Position numbers and translations under genes: made by a program. From Paenibacillus sp. NFR01 (GTDB lineage Bacteria > Bacillota > Bacilli > Paenibacillales > Paenibacillaceae): a stretch of 64,000 nt of DNA. Positions 27,226-35,914 of the stretch are shown piece after piece. The stretch spans positions 310,001 through 374,000 of the forward strand of contig NZ_FOIK01000003.1 in NCBI RefSeq assembly GCF_900111565.1, written 5' to 3'. Below the pieces are notes generated by a model, which was given only the letters and a program-made list of their open reading frames with translations, was not told the DNA's origin and did no database searches. Position 1 is the first letter of the stretch. Each line of letters starts with the position of its first letter.

Positions 27226-28458
27226 TTATTGCCGGGCAGCCGAGATGTCCTCCAGCTCTTCTTCCTGCGCAGCCGGCGGCCGGTAGCCGCCGCTTCCGGC
27301 GAACAGCCACATGCCGCCGAAGCCGAGCGTTCCGATCAGCGTCAGAAACACCGCGGACTGGTACATCGTCTGTACGCCCAGGTTCTTATACAGCCAGCCG
27401 CCGAGCACGCCGCCGAGAATGCCGGCGACGCCGCTCCAGGCAAGGGCATACAGCGCTTGTCCGGAAGAGCGCAGCGGACGCGCCACGAGCAGCATAGTCA
27501 GCTGGGTGCCGACATAGAAGAAACCGCCGAACGTAATGCAGTGCAGCACCTGGATGAACGCCACCTGCAGCGGCGTCGTGGCATCGGCCATCAGCCACCA
27601 GCGCAGCACGAACAAGAGGCTGACCAGCGTCAGGCAGGCGAGCATGACCGGAATGCGCTTGCGCAGCAGTTTGTCGAACAGCAGCAGTACCCCAAACTCC
27701 AGGATGGAGGAGAGGAAGACGGCCAGGCCGACCATTGTTTTGCTTCCGCCGAGCTCCGTAATGTACAGCGGCACAAAAATGCCGTTCATGGTATTCGGAA
27801 TGGAGACGAGAATACCGAAGAAAATAAAACAGAGGAAAAACGGGTTGCTGATCGTTTTGCCAAGCCCTCTAAACGGCAGCGGTGCGCTGCCGATGATATT
27901 TTTCGGCCGGGGCAGGGATATCAGCATCACCATCGCCAGGCAGAGCAGGAGCGCAAAGAGGTAGGACAAGACTGAGACGCCCGCCCATTCGATGACGGGG
28001 CCGGCAAGGATCGCCGTGAAGGCCCAGCCCAGCGAGCCCCACAGACGGAAGGAACCGAAACGTTTGGGCGAGCTGTCGACGTAACTTAAGATCATGGTGT
28101 TGCTTTCGGCAAACAGCGGTCCCTGAAAGAAGTAAAAAAACAAAATGAAAATATACACCGATTCGTATGTATGAGCCTGAAAAATGAGTTGCGACAATAC
28201 CAGCGTGCCGGTTAGCATCAGCAGGACAATCCGCCGGATATTTTGATAGCGGTCGGTCCAGATGCCCCAGAAGGGATTGGCGATCAGCGACACAAGCGCG
28301 CCTGCGGACATCACACTGCCGATTTCAAGCTTGTTCATGCCGACATCCTGCAGGTATAGTGGGAAGAAGCTGGTGAAGAGAACTACAGATCCATAGACAA
28401 AGAAGTTGAACCATTTCAGAAAGATGAACGAATGCTGATTATCAAGATTCTCCCGCAA
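27226..28458 (-). CDS. MFS transporter, LacY/NupG-like (MFS_1-like) family
   Basis: 410 aa with twelve predicted helices. The start region SFIFLKWFNFFVYGSVVLF, then GALVSLIANPFWGIWTDRYQ and SYVDSSPKRFGSFRLWGSLG, match the PPP/3-phenylpropionate- and nucleoside-permease-like MFS group, including the conserved R-x-W-G-S-x-G motif in helix 5. Substrate unknown. TTG at 28458 is chosen: GGAAGGAG lies eight bases upstream, while the longer frame adds about 40 non-membrane residues. A minus-strand promoter (TTGTAT-17-TACAGT) lies at 28529-28557. Confidence 0.78.
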   Translation of the reverse strand: MRENLDNQHSFIFLKWFNFFVYGSVVLFTSFFPLYLQDVGMNKLEIGSVMSAGALVSLIANPFWGIWTDRYQNIRRIVLLMLTGTLVLSQLIFQAHTYESVYIFILFFYFFQGPLFAESNTMILSYVDSSPKRFGSFRLWGSLGWAFTAILAGPVIEWAGVSVLSYLFALLLCLAMVMLISLPRPKNIIGSAPLPFRGLGKTISNPFFLCFIFFGILVSIPNTMNGIFVPLYITELGGSKTMVGLAVFLSSILEFGVLLLFDKLLRKRIPVMLACLTLVSLLFVLRWWLMADATTPLQVAFIQVLHCITFGGFFYVGTQLTMLLVARPLRSSGQALYALAWSGVAGILGGVLGGWLYKNLGVQTMYQSAVFLTLIGTLGFGGMWLFAGSGGYRPPAAQEEELEDISAARQ

Positions 28459-28528
28459 ACTGGGCACTCCTTCCCGCAAAAAGGCTTTACAAGGCAATGA
28501 TTGCCTGAGAAAATGGGCCGCTTCTATC

Positions 28529-28557
28529 ACTGTAACACTTGTTGAAAAGGGATACAA
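28529..28557 (-). promoter_or_regulatory. Possible sigma-A promoter of the MFS gene
   Basis: Reading the minus strand: TTGTAT (28552-28557), 17 bp, TACAGT (28529-28534). Confidence 0.4.
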
Positions 28558-28600
28558 ACCATCTTTTGAAGGGATTGACAAATCAATGGTAAAAGCGTTC

Positions 28601-28633
28601 GTTTAACTTCAGTTTAAATAGCGCTGGTATGTT
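28601..28633 (+). promoter_or_regulatory. Direct repeat plus extended -10 upstream of the response regulator
   Basis: GTTTAA occurs at 28601-28606 and 28612-28617, an 11-bp direct repeat as bound by OmpR/PhoB-type regulators, followed by an extended -10 (TGGTATGTT, hexamer 28628-28633). The repeats overlap the place of the -35, consistent with autoregulation (inference). Confidence 0.4.
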
Positions 28634-28685
28634 GAAGCAACGATATATCCCTGCATCGGCTGCAGGGCAAGGGGGTTCGTGAACC

Positions 28686-29360
28686 ATGACAAGCATTCTC
28701 GTCGCAGACGATGATCCGCATATCCGGGAATTGGTCGAGCATTTTTTGAAGGCGGAAGGGATGAATGTCTACGGCGCAGGCGACGGAGAAGCGGCGCTGG
28801 AGCTTTTGGCCGGCAACGGCATCGATTTGGCCGTCATCGACATTATGATGCCCAAAATGGACGGTTGGGAGTTATGCCGCCGGCTGCGTGAACAATATGA
28901 TTTGCCGATCCTGATGCTGACGGCGAAGGGCGAGACCTCGCAGATTGTCAAAGGCTTTGAGCTGGGGACCGACGATTATCTCGTCAAGCCGTTCGAACCG
29001 CCGGTACTGATTGCCCGGGTAAAAGCACTGCTCAAGCGGTATCAGATTTCGGCTGCGCAAAGCGTGTCCGTCGGCAAGCTGCGGATGAACCGCAAAACGT
29101 ATGAAATTTTTTCGGAGTTCGGGGAGACGACCCTGCCGCTCAAGGAATACGAGCTTCTGTTCAAGCTTGCCAGCTATCCGGGCCAGACGTTGACGCGTGA
29201 CCGCCTGATCGAAGAGATCTGGGGGTTTGATTTCGAGGGCAATGAACGAACGCTCGATGTCCACATCGGCCGGCTGCGCGAGCGTTTCCCTTCGGAGCAA
29301 TACGGCTTCGCCATCCGCACGATCCGCGGTCTCGGCTACCGGCTGGAGATCATGGCATGA
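28686..29360 (+). CDS. OmpR/PhoB-family response regulator (HssR-like)
   Basis: 224 aa. Receiver domain with acidic pocket ADDD, phospho-acceptor Asp in VIDIMMPKMDGWEL, and MLTAKG and LVKPFE signatures; C-terminal winged helix with TRDRLIEEIWGFDFEGNERT and VHIGRLRERF. It resembles the haem-responsive HssR in length and motifs, but no HrtAB-type exporter is next to it, so the regulon is unknown. Its stop overlaps the kinase start by 4 bp. Confidence 0.88.
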   Translation: MTSILVADDDPHIRELVEHFLKAEGMNVYGAGDGEAALELLAGNGIDLAVIDIMMPKMDGWELCRRLREQYDLPILMLTAKGETSQIVKGFELGTDDYLVKPFEPPVLIARVKALLKRYQISAAQSVSVGKLRMNRKTYEIFSEFGETTLPLKEYELLFKLASYPGQTLTRDRLIEEIWGFDFEGNERTLDVHIGRLRERFPSEQYGFAIRTIRGLGYRLEIMA

Positions 29361-30400
29361 TCAAAAAGATATGGCAGTATATCAAAGCCGTGTTTGGGAT
29401 CCTCGTGTTTATTACGGGATTTTTTATTTCCTGGAATGGCGCGTTTTTCGGTTATGGCTGGCTGAGCCGGCATTTCCATTGGAATTTTTCCTCCTATTAC
29501 GAACACCTGATGATCATGGGGCTGCAATTCTTCCTGCTTGTTCTGATGGCCGGTTCCATCGGGATGGCAACGAAGGGCAAGCAGCGTTCCTTTTACCGTC
29601 CGATTATCAATGCGATCCGGCAAATCGCCAAAGGTGATTTCTCCGTGGAACTGGATGGCGGACGGTATGGCCAATTCGAAGAAATCGTAGTGGGCATCAA
29701 TGAGATGGCCAGCGAGCTGAACCGGATGGAGACGATGCGGCAGGATTTTATCTCCAATGTGTCGCATGAGATCCAGTCGCCGCTGACCTCGATCCGCGGG
29801 TTTGCGCGCGCGCTTCAGGATGAAGGGCTTGATGAGGCGAGCAGACGCCATTACCTGGAGATTATCGAAGCCGAAAGCGGCCGTCTGTCGGGGTTAAGCG
29901 ATAACCTCCTGAAGCTGTCGGCGCTGGAGTCGGAGAGCTTTCCGTTCGAGAAAAAGCCATACCGGCTCGACAAGCAACTGCGCGACATGATCTTGGCCTG
30001 CGAGCCGCAGTGGCTGGGGAAAGACATCGAGGTGGAGGCGGAACTGCCGGACGTAACGTATACGGGCGTGCAGGACTTGCTGAGCCAGGTGTGGACCAAC
30101 CTCCTGCACAACAGCATCAAGTTTACCCCGGACGGCGGTAAAATCTGCATTCTGCTGAAGCCGGCCGAAGCTAAGGTAGAGGTATCGGTCAAGGACAGCG
30201 GCATCGGAATTTCGGAGGAGGATCTCCCGCGCATTTTCGAACGGTTCTATAAAGCCGACAAGGCCCGGACCGCCAGCGGGGGCGGCAGCGGACTCGGGCT
30301 GTCCCTCGTCAAAAAAATCGTTGAGCTGCACGGCGGCACCGTGCAGGCGGTGAGCCAGCCGGGCGAAGGCACGAATATCACCGTAACGCTGCCCCTTTGA
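29357..30400 (+). CDS. Membrane sensor histidine kinase
   Basis: 347 aa. Two membrane helices (residues about 10-30 and 50-72) flank a very short extracellular loop of about 20 residues, followed by a HAMP-like linker, the H-box ISNVSHEIQSPLTSIRGFAR, N-box NLLHNSIKF, G1 VKDSGIGI, F-box IFERFYKAD and G2 GSGLGLSLVKKIV. The small sensor loop suggests sensing within the membrane or through a partner. Partner of the response regulator directly upstream. Confidence 0.88.
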   Translation: MIKKIWQYIKAVFGILVFITGFFISWNGAFFGYGWLSRHFHWNFSSYYEHLMIMGLQFFLLVLMAGSIGMATKGKQRSFYRPIINAIRQIAKGDFSVELDGGRYGQFEEIVVGINEMASELNRMETMRQDFISNVSHEIQSPLTSIRGFARALQDEGLDEASRRHYLEIIEAESGRLSGLSDNLLKLSALESESFPFEKKPYRLDKQLRDMILACEPQWLGKDIEVEAELPDVTYTGVQDLLSQVWTNLLHNSIKFTPDGGKICILLKPAEAKVEVSVKDSGIGISEEDLPRIFERFYKADKARTASGGGSGLGLSLVKKIVELHGGTVQAVSQPGEGTNITVTLPL

Positions 30401-30428
30401 GCTAATCGGATTAAGTTTGGTTCTGCCG

Positions 30429-31916
30429 CTAAGACTCCGTAAGGAGTCTTTTTGCCGTTGCGGCCAAAGCGGCCAGTCCCTGTTCCAGCTCCGCGCCGGA
30501 GGCATAGGCGAACGACAGGCGGATCCGGCTGCTGTCGCCGCGGTCATACAACTGGCCGGGATGAAGCAGCACGCCCGCTTCGAGCGCGGCGTCGAACAGC
30601 CGGAGCGCGGACAGGGGCTGATGGAACCGCAGCCAGATGTAGAAGCCGCCGGCGGGGACGCTCCAGTCGGCGATGGACGCGAAGTGGCGGTCCAGCAGCG
30701 CCAGCGCGTGATCCCGCCGGCTGCGCAAAGCGCTTCGCAGCCCGGCGAGATGTTCGCCGTGCGCGCTGGAGTTCAGCCAGCGGGCGGCCAGCAGCTGCGA
30801 CAAGGAGCTTGCGCCGTAGTCGGTCTGCATCTTGATGTCGGCCAGCCGGGAGATCACCGGCTTCGGCCCGGCGATCCAGCCGATGCGCAGCCCCGGGCTG
30901 ACGGTTTTGGAGAGCGTGCCCAGATGCAGCACGCGCCCTTCGGTGTCGAGCGCCATCAGGGGCGGCGGAGGCGGCGCATCTAGCCACAGCTCCTGATAAG
31001 CGCCATCCTCCAACACGGGCAGGCGGAAGCGGGAAGCGAGTGCCATCAGCTCGCGCCGCCGCCCGGCGGACATTACGGCGCCCGTCGGATTGTGGAAGCT
31101 CGGGATGGTGTAGAGCGCCGCGCCGGGATGGCGCGCCGCTTCGGCCTGCAGGTGGCGGATGCTGAGCCCGTCCTCATCCAGGGGCAGGCCGGAGAATTTG
31201 ATTCCCGCCGATTGAAAGGCGTGAATCGAGTAGAGGTAGGAGGGCTTCTCCAGCAGCAGCGTCGAGCCGCGCGGCAGCAGGCCGAGCGCAATCAGCTGCA
31301 GCCCCTGCAGCGCTCCTGAAGTAATGAGCACGGAATCTGCGTCCGCCTGGATTCCGCTTGCGCTCAGCTCGGCGCTGACCGCCTCGCGCAGCGCCGGGGC
31401 GCCGAGCGGCTCCTCGTAGGAGAGCGGCAGGCGCGGCGACTGCGCCAGCTCGGCAAGCATCCGGCGAAGAAGGGCATCCGGCAGCAGGTCCGGATGCAGC
31501 TCGCCCGTGCCGAGGCGGATCAACCGGCGGTCAAACTCCAGCCGGTTGATCGCCTGAACGGCCGGCAAATTCGGATAATGTGTCCCTTCCTCCACATAAT
31601 CGTTCCAGCCGCCGGCCGAAGGGCCCGCGGCAACGCGCGTTCCGCCGCCGCGGTTGGTCTCGATCAGCCCGCGCTCCGCCAGCAGGCCGAGCGCGGCCGC
31701 CACCGTGCTCCGGTCGACCCGGAGCCTGCGGCTGAGCTCGCGCTGCGAAGGCAGGCGCATGCCTGCGGGCCATGCGCCCCCGCCGATCCGCTCCAGCATG
31801 TATTCAAGGATTTGTCCTTGAAGCGGAAGCGGCGCGGAGGGGTCGGGCTGCCAGCCGTCCGGCGGCGGGACGGCCGTTTTTTTTGGGCGTGAAGGGCTGT
31901 GTGAATCTGGGGGCAC
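30429..31916 (-). CDS. MocR/PdxR-family regulator: GntR helix-turn-helix fused to aminotransferase fold
   Basis: 495 aa. The GntR winged helix (GMRLPSQRELSRRLRVDRST) covers about residues 25-95. The rest is a class I aminotransferase domain with HNPTGAVMS and the PLP-lysine motif LSKTVSPGLRIGW. MocR regulators use PLP to sense vitamin B6 or amino acids and usually control a divergent gene; here that is a LysE-type exporter. GTG 31916 has AAAGGAGAG upstream. A run of eight A in codons 12-14 (RPKK) could slip. A possible promoter on this strand is TTACCA-18-TATACT (31984 down to 31955). Confidence 0.85.
   Translation of the reverse strand: MPPDSHSPSRPKKTAVPPPDGWQPDPSAPLPLQGQILEYMLERIGGGAWPAGMRLPSQRELSRRLRVDRSTVAAALGLLAERGLIETNRGGGTRVAAGPSAGGWNDYVEEGTHYPNLPAVQAINRLEFDRRLIRLGTGELHPDLLPDALLRRMLAELAQSPRLPLSYEEPLGAPALREAVSAELSASGIQADADSVLITSGALQGLQLIALGLLPRGSTLLLEKPSYLYSIHAFQSAGIKFSGLPLDEDGLSIRHLQAEAARHPGAALYTIPSFHNPTGAVMSAGRRRELMALASRFRLPVLEDGAYQELWLDAPPPPPLMALDTEGRVLHLGTLSKTVSPGLRIGWIAGPKPVISRLADIKMQTDYGASSLSQLLAARWLNSSAHGEHLAGLRSALRSRRDHALALLDRHFASIADWSVPAGGFYIWLRFHQPLSALRLFDAALEAGVLLHPGQLYDRGDSSRIRLSFAYASGAELEQGLAALAATAKRLLTES
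30431..30453 (+). terminator. Terminator of the two-component operon
   Basis: AAGACTCC-GTAA-GGAGTCTT with T5. It overlaps the last codons of the convergent MocR-type gene. Confidence 0.85.
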
Positions 31917-32128
31917 CTTTGAACTCTCCTTTCATACAAGCTGAATTATTACGCAGTATATCATGACCGGAAGGCGGGTGGTAATTTGGCTGGTATGCGA
32001 GAGCGCATTTGGCTGGTTACGAAAAGGACGAAGCCCGTTATGCTGGTACGGATGAAAAGGGCTCGCTGCCGTATGCATGTACATACGGCGGAGTTTGCAG
32101 GGCTGATGCTAAAGGGGAGTCGTGAAAG

Positions 32129-32743
32129 ATGACAGAAGCAATACTGCACGGGATCGTATTGGCCTTCGGCCTGATTTTACCGCTGGGGGTCCAGAATATT
32201 TTTGTCTTTAATCAGGGGGCGGCCGGGCAGAAGTTTCGGCAATGGCTGCCTGTCGTGGTGACGGCGGCGCTGTGCGATACGCTGCTGATCAGCATCGCGG
32301 TCGGGGGGATTTCGCTGGTACTGCTGTCTTCGGTCTGGCTGGTGCGGATAATATATGGCGGCGGCATTGTGTTTTTGGCAGTTATGGGCTGGAAAATCTG
32401 GGGTGCGGTTCCTGCGGAGGAGCAAACGGCGGAGCTGTCCGTCCGCCGTCAGATCGCCTTTGCGCTCTCCGTCTCGCTGCTCAATCCGCATGCCATTATG
32501 GATACGGTGGGGGTTATCGGGGTGAATTCCCTGCAGTATGCCGGCAGCAACCGCTGGCTGTTCGCCGCCGCCGCCGCCGCGGTGTCATGGGTATGGTTTT
32601 TCGCTTTGGCTTGTACCGGAAGACTGCTCGGAAGGGCGGACCCCTCCGGCGTCATCATCCGGCTGCTGAATAAAGCGTCGGCGCTGCTGATCTGGGGCGT
32701 TGCCGTTTATATGGCGGTTCAGCTTTGGCAGGAGCTGCGCTGA
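32129..32743 (+). CDS. LysE/ArgO-family amino acid exporter
   Basis: 204 aa, six predicted helices. Family motifs are GLILPLGVQNIFVFNQGA at the N-terminus and SLLNPHAIMDTVGVIG in the middle. It would export basic amino acids or related compounds. The start ATG 32129 follows AAAGGGGAG. Divergent from a MocR-type regulator, an arrangement widely seen for amino-acid exporters, so that regulator probably controls it (inference). Confidence 0.88.
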   Translation: MTEAILHGIVLAFGLILPLGVQNIFVFNQGAAGQKFRQWLPVVVTAALCDTLLISIAVGGISLVLLSSVWLVRIIYGGGIVFLAVMGWKIWGAVPAEEQTAELSVRRQIAFALSVSLLNPHAIMDTVGVIGVNSLQYAGSNRWLFAAAAAAVSWVWFFALACTGRLLGRADPSGVIIRLLNKASALLIWGVAVYMAVQLWQELR

Positions 32744-32845
32744 ATGCCGTATGGTTGAATCTCGCTTGGCTGAACAGCGTCCTGTTGAATGCGGTGCGGC
32801 TGAATCCGGCATGGCCGAACAGCGTCCTGCCGAATATCGCTTTCG
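32741..32845 (+). repeat. Seven degenerate 15-bp tandem repeats
   Basis: Seven units of the form YGAAY-N2-CG-N2-TGGY run without gaps from the LysE stop codon. Units 3 and 6 are nearly identical (TGAACAGCGTCCTG and CGAACAGCGTCCTG), suggesting duplication of a 45-bp block. Confidence 0.8.
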
Positions 32846-32857
32846 CAATTCGGATCC
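32741..32857 (-). pseudogene. Possible remnant of a pentapeptide-repeat gene
   Basis: Read on the minus strand the 15-bp repeat codes for units with Phe at every fifth position: AIFGR TLFGH AGFSR TAFNR, then TLFSQ ARFNH TAFSA. That is the [ASTV]-x-[LF]-[STRN]-x pattern of pentapeptide-repeat proteins (a right-handed quadrilateral beta helix). There is no start codon or ribosome site, and the frame runs out of moaA. It may be a decayed fragment, or a repeat that only mimics the pattern. Confidence 0.4.
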
Positions 32858-32901
32858 ATGGACGCATCCGGCTGAAGCCGGCTTGATCCATCGTGCGCCG
32901 C

Positions 32902-33903
32902 CTAACCGCCGATCTGCGACATCCGCCGTGCCGTCGGCGTATGGCTTTGCGCTTTTTTCTCCAGCGCCAGCGCCATTTCATGGTTATGCGGCTTATTGCC
33001 GAGCGCCTGGCGGAACATGGCGCGAACCGCATCCGGATCGCCGGTCAGCGGCCGCACGTCATATTCGTCCTGCCAATACAGGCAGGCTTTGATATGCCCG
33101 TCGGCCGTCAGCCGCAGCCGGTTGCAGTTGTCGCAGAAATGCTCGCTGACGGGATGGATCAGCCCGAAGGTGCCTTCGGCGCCGACGATCCGGCGGTTTT
33201 GCGAAGGGCCTCCCCCTGCCGTCAGAGCGGCTTCTTCCGTCGTCCACCCGGCCTCGTGGCAGGCGGAAACCACCGTTTCGAGCGGCAGGTAAGTTTGCCG
33301 CCAGCTATCGCTGGCACTGCCGATCGGCATATATTCGATAAACCGCACATGCAGCGGCTGGTTCAAGGTCAAACCGATAAAATCCCTGATCTCGTCATCG
33401 TTGATGCCTTTCATCAGGACGACGTTCAACTTGATCGGCGCCAGTCCGGCCGCTGCTGCGGCTTCAATGCCTTTCAGCACCTTGGATACTTCGCCGCCGC
33501 GCGTAATTTGCGCGAAACGTTCCTGCCGCAGTGAATCCAGGCTAATATTTACCCGCGACAGTCCGGCCCGCTTCAGGCTCTCGGCTTTGCCGGGAAGCAG
33601 CAGGCCGTTGGTTGTCAGGGATAAGTCTTCAATGCCGGGAATCTCGGCAAGCATAGCCACGAGCTTCTCGAGGTCCTTGCGGACCAGCGGTTCCCCTCCG
33701 GTCAGCCGGACTTTCCGCAAGCCTGCCGGGGCCAACGCCCCGACAACGGCGGCAATTTCCTCGAAGGACATGATTTCGTCCTGGGGTTGGAATTGCATGC
33801 CTTCCGCAGGCATACAATAGATGCATCTCAGGTTGCAGCGGTCTGTCACCGAAATGCGGATATAATCATGGATGCGTCCGAAAGGGTCCGTTAACGGCTC
33901 CAT
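32902..33903 (-). CDS. moaA: GTP 3',8-cyclase (molybdenum cofactor biosynthesis)
   Basis: 333 aa. Radical SAM cluster CNLRCIYC near the N-terminus, second 4Fe-4S cluster CDNC...KAC in the C-terminal part, and the essential C-terminal Gly-Gly (QIGG). It converts GTP to the precursor that MoaC turns into cyclic pyranopterin monophosphate. ATG 33903 follows GAGGAGG; an upstream in-frame ATG at 33939 lacks a site. No other moa/mog genes are next to it; a molybdoenzyme-type chaperone is divergent. Confidence 0.93.
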   Translation of the reverse strand: MEPLTDPFGRIHDYIRISVTDRCNLRCIYCMPAEGMQFQPQDEIMSFEEIAAVVGALAPAGLRKVRLTGGEPLVRKDLEKLVAMLAEIPGIEDLSLTTNGLLLPGKAESLKRAGLSRVNISLDSLRQERFAQITRGGEVSKVLKGIEAAAAAGLAPIKLNVVLMKGINDDEIRDFIGLTLNQPLHVRFIEYMPIGSASDSWRQTYLPLETVVSACHEAGWTTEEAALTAGGGPSQNRRIVGAEGTFGLIHPVSEHFCDNCNRLRLTADGHIKACLYWQDEYDVRPLTGDPDAVRAMFRQALGNKPHNHEMALALEKKAQSHTPTARRMSQIGG

Positions 33904-34093
33904 CACGCGGCCTCCTCTTCGTATGGATATATAGTTCAAATTTTAATAATTACTGCAGCCGCCGTCAATTCGCTTTTACGGCTTGCAGGCTTCCAAGCGG
34001 CGGCAACCTCCATGATAGGCGATCCATGCCCGTAAGCTGATCCTAATTATGACAGAACTGCGACAATTCCGGGGAATGGTCAAAGAATGCTCA

Positions 34094-34122
34094 CTGAAAG
34101 CGCTTAACAAGTCCGATATAAT
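34094..34122 (+). promoter_or_regulatory. Sigma-A promoter of the TorD-like gene
   Basis: CTGAAA at 34094-34099, 17 bp, TATAAT at 34117-34122. Confidence 0.5.
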
Positions 34123-34171
34123 GAAAGTGCAGATAATTCGACGTAATTCTTTCGTTAGGAGGATACGCAAG

Positions 34172-34867
34172 ATGACTATAACGCAAATGTCGTCCGTTGT
34201 CATGCCGGAGGAAGTTCAGCGCTGGCTCGAAAATCGGGGATTCATATATCAAATGTTGGGTGATTTTTATGGAAGGGTGCCGGCTCTGTCGCGGGTAGCG
34301 CAATGGCGCAGCGACCGTCAAATGGCGAATGCGGCAGAACTGACGGAGGGCGGCCGGGCGCTAAAACGTTACTTGAGCGACTGCGACCCTTCGGAGCTTC
34401 CGGCTTTGTGCGAAGCCGAGAGCGAAGAGTACAAGCGGCTGATGGGTGAGTTGAACCGGCTGAAGTCCGGACCGCGCGAAGCGGCGCAGCTTGGCCGGGA
34501 AGCGGCATTTTGCAACGTGATTTCCGATGTCTACGCGTCGGCGGGAATCGTGTTCAAGAAATGCGGCGGCGAAGCGGACGATCATATCGCAATCGAGCTT
34601 GAATTCATGGCCGTGATGCATGACCGGATGCTCTACAACAGCTTTTCGGCGCGCAATGCCATGGAACTGCTCGAGATTCAGGAGAGATTCCTTGAGGAGC
34701 ATTTGATCAAATGGGTTCCGCTGTTTTGCAAGCGCCTGAATGAGGCGACTTCCAGTCCGCTTTATCTGGCGCTCAGCCGGATGGTGGAAGAGTTCCTTCC
34801 GAACGACCTGAACATGCTTCGGGCCTGGAAGGGTTCGATTGAGGGAAGCGCGGCAGCGACGGTCTAG
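34172..34867 (+). CDS. TorD/DmsD-family molybdoenzyme maturation chaperone
   Basis: 231 aa, all helical. The start RWLENRGFIYQMLGDFYGRVP, the acidic middle and the segment ADDHIAIELEFMAVMHDRML (the E-x3-E/D-H-type signature of TorD proteins), then FLEEHLIKWVPLFCKRL, are typical. These proteins bind the twin-arginine leader of a molybdoenzyme and help load its cofactor. No molybdoenzyme gene is nearby. ATG 34172 has AGGAGG nine bases upstream; the longer frame from 34049 would include the promoter. Divergent moaA supports a molybdenum role. Confidence 0.8.
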   Translation: MTITQMSSVVMPEEVQRWLENRGFIYQMLGDFYGRVPALSRVAQWRSDRQMANAAELTEGGRALKRYLSDCDPSELPALCEAESEEYKRLMGELNRLKSGPREAAQLGREAAFCNVISDVYASAGIVFKKCGGEADDHIAIELEFMAVMHDRMLYNSFSARNAMELLEIQERFLEEHLIKWVPLFCKRLNEATSSPLYLALSRMVEEFLPNDLNMLRAWKGSIEGSAAATV

Positions 34868-34917
34868 AGACCGGTTTATCGTGACAGGATTACAACGGGC
34901 AGGAGGCAGTGGCAGCA

Positions 34918-35238
34918 ATGGCAGCGTTCATTATACTCGGTATGCTGGGGCTGATCTTCCTGGTTCTCGGCATTGTATTCTATCGGGGCAAAGGTGCCAT
35001 TCTGATCGCCGGCTTCAACACGCTGCCCAAGGAAGAGCAGGATAAATACGATGTTCCCGCCTTGTGCAGGCTGATGGGGAACCTGATGTTCGTGACCTGC
35101 TTTTGCGTGCTGCTGATCGGTCTGAGCGCTGTGCTGGAAACGCAGTGGGTGACTTTTTTGGCCATTGCTATTCTGCTGGTTGCGACTCTTGGGGGCGTGA
35201 TTTATGCCAACACCGGCAACCGATTCCGCAAAAATTAA
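34918..35238 (+). CDS. DUF3784 family membrane protein
   Basis: 106 aa with three hydrophobic helices (FIILGMLGLIFLVLGIVFY; LMFVTCFCVLLIGLSAVL; WVTFLAIAILLVATLGGVIY). The signature between helices 1 and 2, AGFNTLPKEEQDKYD, defines DUF3784. Function unknown. ATG 34918 lies 11 bases after AGGAGG; GTG 34909 is too close. It follows the TorD-like gene by 50 bp and is probably co-transcribed. Confidence 0.82.
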   Translation: MAAFIILGMLGLIFLVLGIVFYRGKGAILIAGFNTLPKEEQDKYDVPALCRLMGNLMFVTCFCVLLIGLSAVLETQWVTFLAIAILLVATLGGVIYANTGNRFRKN

Positions 35239-35271
35239 ATGTATCCGGCGTCCGCCAGGTTAAATACAATG

Positions 35272-35306
35272 TTATCCTGCTTCGGTAGAAGCGGGATATT
35301 TTTTTT
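35272..35306 (+). terminator. Terminator of the TorD-like/DUF3784 unit
   Basis: TATCCTGCTTC pairs with GAAGCGGGATA across a GGTA loop, followed by T8. Confidence 0.9.
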
Positions 35307-35503
35307 GTACCGTGTAAAAGTGTCCTGCTCCATTTCGCGCAATAACTTGCCGCATGACCGACACTTGCTCAACTTACGTCATAACTACCCGCTGCATTGC
35401 GACCTTTGTTCAACTTAGAAAATCACCCGCCGCATCACCAAGCCTAGTCCTAAGTGGGCAAGAGGCTCTCACGCTCCCCGCAACATCCTCATCTCCGACA
35501 ACC

Positions 35504-35686
35504 TTACGGACCTGAGAGGCGTTATTTACAAAAAACCAGGATATTTCCCAAAACAACGGACATGAGCGCCGCTATTTTGGCCAAAACATTTAAAATCGCC
35601 TCCCAATCGAAACAATAGCGGCTCTGGTGTCCGTTATGGGCATAAATAACACATATTTCTCTAAATAGCGGCTCTGGTGTCCGTTA
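35504..35686. repeat. 183-bp symmetric four-unit intergenic repeat, copy 1
   Basis: Units at 35504-35527 and 35555-35577 run forward (type AACGGACATGAGCGCC), and those at 35614-35636 and 35663-35686 are inverted (type GGCTCTGGTGTCCGTTA). The ACGGAC/GTCCGT cores lie at offsets 0, 50, 123 and 173. Each unit is itself a small hairpin (AACGG with CCGTT) and the two arms can pair over their full length. An identical layout occurs at 56302-56484. Confidence 0.8.
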
Positions 35687-35854
35687 CCATAAGTCCGACG
35701 GCGGCCCCAACTCCCTACCTGACTTCGAGCCCAACGTCAGCGCCCAACTCCCCACCTAACTTCGAGTCCGATGCCAACCGTGTCTGATTCGATCCACGAG
35801 TCCGATCCGAGGCCATCCACGAGCCCATTCATCGTTGGGAGTATCTTCGCCATC

Positions 35855-35914
35855 AAAAAAACCGCTCCACCCGCGGCTGGACTCATGATCCATGTTCGCG
35901 AATGAAGCGGTTTT
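35855..35914 (-). terminator. Terminator of the RND transporter gene
   Basis: On the minus strand AAAACCGCTTCA pairs with TGGAGCGGTTTTTTT (one G-T pair) across a 36-base loop that contains further pairing; T7 follows. Confidence 0.75.

Noticed and set aside
32741-32845. 15-bp repeats considered as iterons of a replication origin
   Set aside because: They overlap a gene end, are too degenerate, and no replication gene is near; the five-codon pattern explains them better.
35504-35686. Symmetric element considered as an insertion sequence or MITE
   Set aside because: No transposase, no target-site duplication visible, and the two copies keep spacing but not linker sequence, unlike recently moved elements.
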